Shown piece by piece: positions 53,117 to 61,104 of a stretch of DNA of 64,000 bases. The notes beneath the pieces are model-generated. The model saw only the letters and a list, made by a program, of their open reading frames with translations. It ran no database searches and was not told where the DNA came from. The stretch spans positions 1,798,001-1,862,000 of the forward strand of contig NZ_CP012040.1 of the NCBI RefSeq assembly GCF_001050135.1. The letters run 5' to 3'. This DNA is from Cyclobacterium amurskyense (GTDB taxonomy: Bacteria > Bacteroidota > Bacteroidia > Cytophagales > Cyclobacteriaceae). Each line of letters starts with the position of its first letter. Position 1 is the stretch's first letter. The position numbers were made by a program, and so were the translations under genes.

Positions 53117-53584
53117 ATGCAGAAGCTAACATTATCATTTTTAATATTGTTATTCACCGTAGTAAGTTATTCTGCGAACGCGCAACAAACCACCAGAGTC
53201 CTATCGCTAAAAGATGCCCAAACAATCGCCAATGCTGCAGAAGCAAAAGCCAAGGCCAACAATTGGACTGTCGTTATTTCCATAGTTGACGCTGGTGGAG
53301 ATTTAGTGCTACTAAAAAGAATGGATGGTACCCAAGCCGGAAGCATAGATGTAGCACTAGAAAAAAGTGAAACCGCAATAAAATTTAAGAGATCAACCAA
53401 GGAATTTGAAGACATGGTAGCAGAGGGTAGATTAAATATTTTAAGTCTGCCAGGTGTATTGGCCATGGAGGGCGGACTTCCTATAATTTCAGGAGATCAG
53501 TTCATAGGCGCCATTGGCGTGAGTGGAGCAGCCCCTCCAGAAGATGGAATTATAGCTGGAGCTGGAGTTGCTGCTTTTAAATAA
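53117..53584 (+). CDS. Secreted GlcG/HbpS-family protein
   Basis: The 155-residue protein has a signal peptide (ending NAQQ) and the GlcG/HbpS (DUF336) domain: LSLKDAQTIANAAEAKAK, VVISIVDAGGDLVLLKRMDG and the glycine-rich end GVSGAAPPEDGIIAGAGV. HbpS binds haem outside the cell in actinomycetes; the function of most others is unknown. The nearby aminotransferase and sugar-isomerase genes follow on the same strand, but there is no clear shared pathway. Confidence 0.88.
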   Translation: MQKLTLSFLILLFTVVSYSANAQQTTRVLSLKDAQTIANAAEAKAKANNWTVVISIVDAGGDLVLLKRMDGTQAGSIDVALEKSETAIKFKRSTKEFEDMVAEGRLNILSLPGVLAMEGGLPIISGDQFIGAIGVSGAAPPEDGIIAGAGVAAFK

Positions 53585-53632
53585 ACTTTGTATTTCCGGT
53601 CCAAAATATTTTCTGATGGACTTTTATTAATT

Positions 53633-54787
53633 ATGACAAAAGGAAAAAATTTACCCTCAAAATTACCTTATGTTGGCACTACCATTTTTACGGTAATGTC
53701 CAAACTTGCTACGGATGAGGGCGCATACAATTTATCTCAGGGCTTTCCAAGTTTCGATTGTTCTCCGAAACTTAGTGAATTGGTATGCCACTATTTGAAA
53801 AATGGTTATAACCAATATGCACCTATGTCTGGCGCACCTGTTTTCAGGGAAAGCATAGCTGAAAAAACTGCCAGAGTCTACGGGGTTTCTTATGATCCTG
53901 AAACAGAAGTGACCGTTACATCAGGAGCCACCGAGGCCATATTTTGTGCGGTCACTGCAGTTGTTTACCCAGGGGATGAGGTGATCGTACTCGAACCGGC
54001 CTATGACAGCTATGTTCCAGCCATCGACCTTAATGGCGGCATTCCAATATTTGTAACCTTGGATGCGCCAGATTTTAAAATCGATTGGGAAAAAGTAAAA
54101 GCCAAAATATCTCCCAAGACAAAGGCCATTATTGTCAATACACCCCACAATCCTGTAGGGACCGTATTTAGCAAAGAAGACCTCAATAACCTGGCAGAAA
54201 TTATTCGTGACAAGGACATCTATATTATTAGCGATGAAGTTTACGAGCACATCGTTTATGATGGAGAAATACATCATTCCATGATGTGTCATCCAGAGTT
54301 AAAAGAGAAAGCTTTTATTTGTAATTCTGTAGGAAAAACCTATCATGTCACGGGATGGAAAATCGGCTATTGCCTAGCCCCTGCTGCCCTGACCAAGGAA
54401 TTCCAACGCATACACCAATACATCACTTTCTGCACGGTGTCTCCAATGCAATTTGCGCTGGCGGACTTTCTTAAGCTACCAGAACACTACGAGCAGTTGT
54501 CTGAATTTTATCAGCGTAAAAGAGACCGGTTCAATGATGCTTTGAGCGGATCCAGGTTTACATTGAAACCCTCTAAAGGAAGTTTTTTTCAAATCGTATC
54601 TTATGAAAAAATCACAGACGAATACGATTACGATTTGGCTATCAGATTGACCAAAGAAATCAAGGTCGCCTCTGTTCCCGTTTCTGTTTTTTACAAAGAA
54701 AAAAGAGATGATAAATTGTTAAGGTTTTGTTTTGCGAAGGACGATGACATCCTGGACAAAGCCGCAGCCTTATTATGTAAATTATAA
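53633..54787 (+). CDS. PLP-dependent aminotransferase, YbdL/methionine type
   Basis: The 384-residue class I aminotransferase has NLSQGFPSFD, the TSGATEAI cofactor region, NTPHNPVG and the PLP lysine in CNSVGKTYHVTGWKIGY near residue 237, followed by the arginine in LRFCFAKDDD. The pattern fits methionine or kynurenine aminotransferases of the YbdL group, which act with glutamine- or methionine-derived keto acids. ATG at 53633 is favoured over the upstream open frame at 53588. The sugar-isomerase-like gene begins 15 bases later. Confidence 0.85.
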   Translation: MTKGKNLPSKLPYVGTTIFTVMSKLATDEGAYNLSQGFPSFDCSPKLSELVCHYLKNGYNQYAPMSGAPVFRESIAEKTARVYGVSYDPETEVTVTSGATEAIFCAVTAVVYPGDEVIVLEPAYDSYVPAIDLNGGIPIFVTLDAPDFKIDWEKVKAKISPKTKAIIVNTPHNPVGTVFSKEDLNNLAEIIRDKDIYIISDEVYEHIVYDGEIHHSMMCHPELKEKAFICNSVGKTYHVTGWKIGYCLAPAALTKEFQRIHQYITFCTVSPMQFALADFLKLPEHYEQLSEFYQRKRDRFNDALSGSRFTLKPSKGSFFQIVSYEKITDEYDYDLAIRLTKEIKVASVPVSVFYKEKRDDKLLRFCFAKDDDILDKAAALLCKL

Positions 54788-54802
54788 ATCATTTAAATAC
54801 GA

Positions 54803-55732
54803 ATGCTAGAACTAGGTTTTGTAAGTGCCATATTGGCTGAAAAAAGTTTTGAAGAAGTAATCGATTTCGCTGCTAAGGAACAATTTTCCTGTGTGGAAAT
54901 AATGTGCTGGCCAAAAGGAAAAGCGGAACGGCGTTATGCTGGGGTTACACATATTGATGTGTCCAATATGGATGAAAAAGAAATCCAGCATATCAAAGAT
55001 TACCAGAAGAAAAAGAAGGTATATGTATCAGGTTTGGGTTTTTACCCCAACCCTATGGATCCGGATGAAAAAGTAGCAGAAAATGCGCTTTCCCATATTA
55101 TGGAGGTAATTGATGGTGCGGAAAAACTAGGCATACCTGTGGTCAATACTTTCATTGGAAGAAACCCCTCTTTGAATGTCTCAGACAATTTAAGACTTTT
55201 CGAAGAACGATTTCCTCAGATCGTACGCCATGCTTCAGAAAAAGGCATCAAAATAGCAATTGAAAATTGCCCCATGCTTTTTACAGATGACGAATGGCCT
55301 GGAGGGAAAAACCTTGCCATTTCTCCGGCTATTTGGGACAAGATGTTTACCATTATACCTGACGCCAATTTCGGACTGAATTACGATCCTTCCCATTTAG
55401 TATGGATGCAAATGGACCCGGTTCAGCCCATTTACGATTATAAAGATAGACTTCATCATATCCACCTTAAGGATGTAAAGGTTTACCAGGAAAAATTAAA
55501 CAGGGTAGGTATCCTTGCCAATCCATTGGAGTACCATTCACCAAAAATACCAGGCCTAGGAGATGTTCCTTGGGGTCGTTTTTTTGCTGCCCTTACCGAC
55601 GTAGGTTACAGAGGTCCCTGCTGCATAGAAGTAGAAGACAAAGCTTTCGAAAAATCAGAGGCGGATGTCAATATGGCCATTTTAACTTCCAGGAATTATT
55701 TGAGGCAGTACATTCCATTTAGAGAGGCATAG
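54803..55732 (+). CDS. Sugar phosphate isomerase/epimerase-like TIM-barrel protein
   Basis: The 309-residue protein belongs to the AP-endonuclease-2-like TIM barrels with metal ligands in VEIMCWP, AIENCPM, NYDPSHLVW and HHIHLKDVK, followed by CCIEVEDKAF. Such proteins epimerise or isomerise sugars or sugar acids. No signal peptide. It is coupled to the aminotransferase gene (15-base gap) and is followed by a palindromic repeat. The substrate is unknown; a link to rhamnose or pectin sugars is an inference from position. Confidence 0.8.
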   Translation: MLELGFVSAILAEKSFEEVIDFAAKEQFSCVEIMCWPKGKAERRYAGVTHIDVSNMDEKEIQHIKDYQKKKKVYVSGLGFYPNPMDPDEKVAENALSHIMEVIDGAEKLGIPVVNTFIGRNPSLNVSDNLRLFEERFPQIVRHASEKGIKIAIENCPMLFTDDEWPGGKNLAISPAIWDKMFTIIPDANFGLNYDPSHLVWMQMDPVQPIYDYKDRLHHIHLKDVKVYQEKLNRVGILANPLEYHSPKIPGLGDVPWGRFFAALTDVGYRGPCCIEVEDKAFEKSEADVNMAILTSRNYLRQYIPFREA

Positions 55733-55734
55733 AC

Positions 55735-55770
55735 GTAGCCCTCGCAGGTTTTAAAACCTGCGAGGGCTAC
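55735..55770. repeat. Perfect 36-bp palindrome with TTTAAA core
   Basis: GTAGCCCTCGCAGGTTTT and its exact reverse complement meet with no spacer. It starts two bases after the stop of the upstream gene. It shares its core and plan with the palindromes at 12369-12405 and 27104-27136. Confidence 0.8.
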
Positions 55771-55897
55771 CATTTATAGCTTACTATACTTTTTTCGTAG
55801 ATGTTCACTATGAGTTTTTCGTAACCAGGAGCGAAAGCCCTTGGTAAAAACAATGAACTCAACACGATTTTACTTTCCCCGTAATCTGGTAGTCGGA

Positions 55898-56977
55898 TTA
55901 GATCGTCAAAATATTTGGATTGGCTTTGCCTATCGTCTCTTCCGTCCAATTTTTTTCCTCTCTATCAAGTGCCTCTTTCTTGTCTTCTTGTTCATTTTGC
56001 GGCTTAAGCTTCAGTTTAATATAAATAGGAAAGTGGTCAGAGGAAATGGAAGGTAGCCTTCTTATTTTCCTAAGTACAAAATCATCTGAATGAAAGATAT
56101 GGTCCAAAGGCCATCGAAAAGGCAGGTACTTTGCATTGTAGGTATTAAAAAAACCTCTTCCTTTTCTTGGGTCCAAAAGCCCACTTATTTTTTGAAAAAG
56201 CCGTGTTGTTCTAGACCAAGCCACATCATTGAGGTCACCAAAAACCAAGGTTGGTAGGTCAGCATCTTTCACATTCTTACCCACTATAAGAAGTTCAGCA
56301 TCACGAGAAAGAGAGGTATCACTTTCTGTAGGACTAGGAGGTTCGGGATGAATACAATGAATCTGTATAGGTTTTCCTGAAGGAAGAACTACAGTAGAGT
56401 GAATGGAAGGGATGTCATCTTCTACTAAAAAATGTACTTTAGTATCCTTCAATTCCAAATTGGAATACAAATGCATTCCGTAAAGATTATCTAAAGGTAT
56501 TTTGACCTGATACTTGTATTCCTCTTCCAATACGGTCAACTGATCTTCCCACCACTTATCTGATTCTAAGGTAAGCACCAGATTGGGATGGTGTTTGTTT
56601 ACCAGGTTGATTAACTTTTCAACATGTCGATTAGGAGTGAGCACATTACTTACCAATATGCCAATTTCATTTTCAGGGTTACTAGTCTTATCGTGATTGA
56701 CTTCCTTCCCGGCCACTATGGTATAAGGGAAAATTTTTCTCGCCTGGTAAAACCAAGTAAATACCACCAAAGCGAAAAAACCAAGGTTAAAGGTATTGAA
56801 GGAGGAAAAAGGCATAAGAAAAAGAACTATCGCCAGAGTGGCCATAACTAACAACTGAATTCTGGGAAAGTCAAATACACGGACCCACCAGTTGCTGACC
56901 TTTAGCTTTGAAGCTATTACGGCCAAGACACTGATGACACCTAATATTATTTTAAAAATATTTAATACCAGATCCAT
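55898..56977 (-). CDS. Endonuclease/exonuclease/phosphatase-family membrane protein
   Basis: The 359-residue protein has two or three N-terminal membrane segments (about residues 3-85) and a C-terminal metal-dependent hydrolase domain: ILVSNVL, LTLESDKWW, IHCIHPEPP, VFGDLNDVAWS and SSDHFPIYIKLKL carry the Asn, Glu, Asp/Asn and Asp-His signature of the family. These domains cut phosphodiester or phosphoester bonds in nucleic acids, lipids or inositol phosphates. The domain probably faces the periplasm. It is a single gene divergent from the helicase gene. Confidence 0.85.
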   Translation of the reverse strand: MDLVLNIFKIILGVISVLAVIASKLKVSNWWVRVFDFPRIQLLVMATLAIVLFLMPFSSFNTFNLGFFALVVFTWFYQARKIFPYTIVAGKEVNHDKTSNPENEIGILVSNVLTPNRHVEKLINLVNKHHPNLVLTLESDKWWEDQLTVLEEEYKYQVKIPLDNLYGMHLYSNLELKDTKVHFLVEDDIPSIHSTVVLPSGKPIQIHCIHPEPPSPTESDTSLSRDAELLIVGKNVKDADLPTLVFGDLNDVAWSRTTRLFQKISGLLDPRKGRGFFNTYNAKYLPFRWPLDHIFHSDDFVLRKIRRLPSISSDHFPIYIKLKLKPQNEQEDKKEALDREEKNWTEETIGKANPNILTI

Positions 56978-57100
56978 TGCTACGTGAGGTTAAATTTGAT
57001 ACTTACCAAGTATTTTAGTTTTGTCAATAATTTACAATATATACGAAAGCGATAAAATTATTAATAATTTTATGCATCTATTTAACAAACATTTCACTTC

Positions 57101-58678
57101 ATGTCCTATTTAAAATCGTTTTTTCGTCAAGAATTTGAAGCCAAAGGCTTGGACATGGCCAATGAACCCTTTATCCAAGCACTTGAAATCGCCTTGCATA
57201 CCAACAAATCCCTATTCCTGACTGGTCGGGCTGGTACTGGTAAAACAACGTTTCTGCATACCCTAAGAAAATTCAACCCTTCTAAGAACATGGTAGTAGT
57301 AGCTCCTACCGGAGTCGCGGCCATAAATGCAAAAGGCAAAACCATTCATAGTTTTTTTAAAATTGATCCCAGGCAACTTTTTCTACCAGGAGACCCCAGA
57401 CTACAGGCCAAAGGTTCCAAGCAAAACATTTTTGACACTTTTAAATACACCAAAAGCCGCTTGTCTGTCATCAGAAATCTGGATCTATTGGTCATCGATG
57501 AGATTTCAATGGTACGGGTAGAGATACTCGATATTTTGGATCAGATATTGCGTGTATTTAGGAAAAAAATGCACCTTCCTTTCGGAGGCGTACAGCTTAT
57601 ATTGATTGGCGATCCATTTCAATTACCACCTGTTGTCAAAGACAAAGACTGGTCTTTACTGTCAAGTAAGTATGAGACCCGATTTTTCTTTAGCGCTTTT
57701 GGATTTAAAGAACTAATGCCTTTTCATATTGAGTTAAAAAAAATATACCGACAGAAAGACAGTGTTTTTAAAGACCTCCTAAACAGAATTAGAGAAAGCA
57801 AACATACCTATGAGGACATTGATTTTTTGAACCAACGAGCTGAGGCTTATCACTTTGACTTACTGGATCAAGGATATATCATATTAGGAACCCACAACAA
57901 CAATATTCATCAAATTAACAAGCAGAAGTTAGAGCTAATTAAAAGCGAAGAGAAGGTTTACAAGGCAGCCATCGAGGATGATTTCCCTACAAATATGGCC
58001 CCCTTCGAACCCATAGACATCACGCTCAAAGTCGGAGCGCAAGTCATCTTCATGCGCAACAATCCAGAAAAAAACTACTACAATGGAATGATTGGAAAAG
58101 TAGTAGAAATGCATGAGAACAAAATCCTGGTAGAGGCAAATAATGGTACTTTCTATGAAGTAGAAAGAGAGGTATGGGAGAATGTGGATTTTCAGTACAA
58201 TGAGCAAGAGAAAAAAGTAGATGCAAAAGTTATTGGAAGATTTACCCAATTTCCATTGAAACTTGCTTGGGCCATTACTGTACATAAGAGTCAAGGACTT
58301 ACCTTTGAAAAATGTATCGTGGAAATAGACAGGTCTTTTGAAGCCGGTCAGGTATATGTGGCCCTTAGCCGATGCACGGATTTGAATGGTTTGGTATTAA
58401 AAAAGGCCATAGGTATGCAAAGTGTACTGGTAAGTCAGGACAGTTTGAATTTTAGTTTACAACGTCAGGAAGAATCACAGGTAGAAGAAGATTTAAGGGT
58501 TCAAAGAGCCTTTGCCTCATTGCCTTATGCCTTCGACGCCTATCGAAAAGGCGATTTAAACAAAGCCAAGGCCATTTTTAATGAAGTTCAGCGCATTCAT
58601 GACATCACTACTTATGCAAAGTTCAGACAATTTTTAATGCTAAAACCATGGCTAGACTACAAAAATAAATGCAGATAA
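57101..58678 (+). CDS. Pif1/RecD2-like DNA helicase
   Basis: The 525-residue SF1B helicase has Walker A TGRAGTGKTTF near residue 41, VVVAPTGVAAINAKG (motif Ia), LVIDEISMVR (motif II), LIGDPFQLPPV (motif III) and a C-terminal AWAITVHKSQGLTFEKC with YVALSRC (motifs V and VI). This is the plan of short Pif1-like helicases that unwind DNA 5' to 3'. A helical C-terminal tail follows. The gene stands alone; RBS signals are not obvious, as usual in this phylum. Confidence 0.88.
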   Translation: MSYLKSFFRQEFEAKGLDMANEPFIQALEIALHTNKSLFLTGRAGTGKTTFLHTLRKFNPSKNMVVVAPTGVAAINAKGKTIHSFFKIDPRQLFLPGDPRLQAKGSKQNIFDTFKYTKSRLSVIRNLDLLVIDEISMVRVEILDILDQILRVFRKKMHLPFGGVQLILIGDPFQLPPVVKDKDWSLLSSKYETRFFFSAFGFKELMPFHIELKKIYRQKDSVFKDLLNRIRESKHTYEDIDFLNQRAEAYHFDLLDQGYIILGTHNNNIHQINKQKLELIKSEEKVYKAAIEDDFPTNMAPFEPIDITLKVGAQVIFMRNNPEKNYYNGMIGKVVEMHENKILVEANNGTFYEVEREVWENVDFQYNEQEKKVDAKVIGRFTQFPLKLAWAITVHKSQGLTFEKCIVEIDRSFEAGQVYVALSRCTDLNGLVLKKAIGMQSVLVSQDSLNFSLQRQEESQVEEDLRVQRAFASLPYAFDAYRKGDLNKAKAIFNEVQRIHDITTYAKFRQFLMLKPWLDYKNKCR

Positions 58679-58732
58679 ATGAATTTTAAATATCTTTTTT
58701 AGTCGTTTATCAAAAATAAATACCTGATTCCC

Positions 58733-58762
58733 TTGTCTTTTAATCTCAAATGCATAAATTTG
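58733..58762 (+). promoter_or_regulatory. Promoter of the PA14-domain gene
   Basis: TTG at 58733-58735 and TAAATTTG at 58755-58762 with 19 bases between fit the Bacteroidota -33/-7 promoter (TTG, N19, TAnnTTTG). The start codon at 58811 lies about 48 bases further on. Confidence 0.55.
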
Positions 58763-58810
58763 TATTTTAACAGCAGATTAAAAATCTATCATCATCAAAT
58801 ATTTTTAGAA

Positions 58811-60958
58811 ATGAAGGGGATTTTGAGAGGAGTAAATAAGGACAGAAACTATTTTAACAGCGTAGTTTTATCCATCGTATTATTTTTAGCTTTTACAGCA
58901 CAAAGCTTTGGGCAATTGGCTTGTAGTAATACTGAACCAGAAACACTTACGAAACCATGGCGAGATGGAAGTTCTTGGCAGAATGGTTATCCAACCAATG
59001 TTTGGAATGCCTATGTTTATCAGTTAACTGATTACTACAACCCAAACGGAGCAAATGCTGGTCATAATGAGCCATCAGAATTTAAAAAACCACAACCTGA
59101 TGAAAACGGAATTTATTTTTCCGGACAATATAAGGGGATGCTTTTGAGAGATGGTGCAAATTTCCTTCCTGTTTCAGGAGTAAATTTTGACACGCATTTT
59201 AGTGATCCAAATCCTGGTAATGGCTATCTTTCTGACAACCTTTTTTTTCAAACCGGTATTAACCCTACAACTTCAGGCGGATGTGATACCCAATTAAACC
59301 AATTCGGTGTACATATGAGGGGCAGGTATGTTCCTACCCAAAATGGTATTTACCGTATACGAATAGGTAGTGATGACGGCTCCTATTTCAGAATGTTTTC
59401 AGACATTAATAACCCTAGTTCAAGTGGGGCTGTTGATGTGAACGGCAATAACCTCATACATAACAACTGGGTAAAGAATGAATCGGACACCTTATTGTAT
59501 GACGGCGTCGATAACTTCGTGTATGAGAACAACATCAGAAATTACTATGTTGAATTAGAAGCTGCTCAGGAATGGTTCATGACATTGAACTATTATGAAA
59601 AAGACGGTGCCAATAGACTTGCTTTTGAAATTGAATTGTATTTCGGCCCTGGGGAGATAAAAATGGGAGCTGATGCCTCAGGATCAGTTGCTTTTTGTGG
59701 AATCAATCCTGACCCTACCATCATCAGTTCAATAGGTCCTGCGGTATTTGAAGATGGAGAAGTGACTAATTATTTTTGGCAATATGCCACTTCGAATGAT
59801 GAGTCTGCCACTTGGAACACCATTTCCGGAGCTACTGAAAAAGATTATAAAATCCCAGCTTATGAGGACGATAATTGGACCGGGTCTAGGTATTATAGAA
59901 GAGGGGCAACCAATACAATTGCAGTAAATGACTCTACAAGTACCGATGTTGATGTATTTTCCAATGTATTGGAAGTAATCATGAATCCAATCGCCGATTT
60001 AGATCGTACTGAATTTGGCGTTAATGAGTGGATAGGTCATACTTATGATGCACCTAGAAATTTTGCTACTTCCAATTACTCTGGAAGGGTTTTTCAAGAT
60101 TCTGTATTTACTCAAAACTTTCCAGCTGGAGTAGGGTGTAATTCTCAAAAAAACAACTTTACCGTTCAGTACAGAATGCGTTTAGATGTCCAACCTGGTA
60201 CTTATGACTTTAATGTCAATGGTGATGATGGGTACAGATTAATAATCAATGGAACTACTGTGATTGACGAATGGGCCAAAGTTGGTGGTAAGAAAGTCAC
60301 AGATGACACCTATCAAATGGAAATCACAGAAGATGGCGTATTAGAATTGATATTAGATTATTATGAAATTGGAGGTGACCAATCCATATCTTTTAACTAC
60401 GTTGAAAATTTACTTATACTTCCACTTGAGTGGGGAGATTTTCTTGGACAATCCTGTGGTGAGAATAATTGCTTGAATTGGAGCACTCTACAAGAAAAAA
60501 ACACCAGCCATTTTATTATGGAAAAATCCAATAATGGTTTTTCTTGGGAGGAATTTGGAGAAACTCTTGAAGCGCAAGGCAATAGTAACCAAGAGGTCTT
60601 TTATGATTATTCCGATCATTCAGTTGCAAACGATGTTACCTTTTACAGAATCAAGCAGGTGGATTTGGATGATACTTTCAGTTATTCAGACGTAATCAGG
60701 GTAGAAAATAATTCAAATAGAAATAAGCTTATGCCTTTCCCTAACCCTACCACTGATTTACTTTTCGTAGATTCTCAAGAGGGTATATTAAGTGTGGAGC
60801 TAACCAGCCAAGATCAGAGAGTAAGAGCGCAACCACTCCTTGAAAAAATTAGTGACAACAGGTATCAAATAGATATGCGACAATTCCCAAGCAACCATTA
60901 TTTGGTAACTATTCATACAGAGAAGTCAAGGAAAACTTACAAAATCATGAAACGATAA
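58811..60958 (+). CDS. PA14-domain protein secreted by type IX system
   Basis: The 715-residue protein begins with a long signal peptide (ending QSFGQ). Two PA14-like carbohydrate-binding domains are seen: about residues 110-285 (YRIRIGSDDGSYFRMF) and about 400-540 (YDFNVNGDDGYRLIIN). A T9SS-type end starts with PFPNPTTDLLFV near residue 637, the usual sorting-domain opening, and finishes KTYKIMKR. It should be carried out of the cell and anchored at the surface. There is no enzyme domain, so adhesion or sugar binding is likely. ATG at 58811 fits the promoter; the frame is open further up to 58733. Confidence 0.85.
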   Translation: MKGILRGVNKDRNYFNSVVLSIVLFLAFTAQSFGQLACSNTEPETLTKPWRDGSSWQNGYPTNVWNAYVYQLTDYYNPNGANAGHNEPSEFKKPQPDENGIYFSGQYKGMLLRDGANFLPVSGVNFDTHFSDPNPGNGYLSDNLFFQTGINPTTSGGCDTQLNQFGVHMRGRYVPTQNGIYRIRIGSDDGSYFRMFSDINNPSSSGAVDVNGNNLIHNNWVKNESDTLLYDGVDNFVYENNIRNYYVELEAAQEWFMTLNYYEKDGANRLAFEIELYFGPGEIKMGADASGSVAFCGINPDPTIISSIGPAVFEDGEVTNYFWQYATSNDESATWNTISGATEKDYKIPAYEDDNWTGSRYYRRGATNTIAVNDSTSTDVDVFSNVLEVIMNPIADLDRTEFGVNEWIGHTYDAPRNFATSNYSGRVFQDSVFTQNFPAGVGCNSQKNNFTVQYRMRLDVQPGTYDFNVNGDDGYRLIINGTTVIDEWAKVGGKKVTDDTYQMEITEDGVLELILDYYEIGGDQSISFNYVENLLILPLEWGDFLGQSCGENNCLNWSTLQEKNTSHFIMEKSNNGFSWEEFGETLEAQGNSNQEVFYDYSDHSVANDVTFYRIKQVDLDDTFSYSDVIRVENNSNRNKLMPFPNPTTDLLFVDSQEGILSVELTSQDQRVRAQPLLEKISDNRYQIDMRQFPSNHYLVTIHTEKSRKTYKIMKR

Positions 60959-61017
60959 GTTTATAAATAAATTACAGTATTAAAAACCTATCAGTACCAA
61001 TAGAATCATTTCTACTT

Positions 61018-61059
61018 AGCCGACATTCTTACAAAGGATGTCGGCTTTTAATTTTTTAA
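61018..61059 (+). terminator. Rho-independent terminator after the PA14-domain gene
   Basis: AGCCGACAT and ATGTCGGCT pair around an 11-base loop and are followed by TTTTAATTTTTT. It lies 60 bases past the stop codon and in front of uvrA. Confidence 0.8.
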
Positions 61060-61090
61060 TAACATTTTATCATTTGTAGGGTTGGCTTGG

Positions 61091-61098
61091 TATCTTTG
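61091..61098 (+). promoter_or_regulatory. TAnnTTTG promoter element before uvrA
   Basis: TATCTTTG matches the -7 consensus. It is only six bases from the ATG at 61105, so the transcript would be leaderless or nearly so. A matching -33 TTG at the usual spacing is not obvious. Confidence 0.45.
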
Positions 61099-61104
61099 CA
61101 CATT

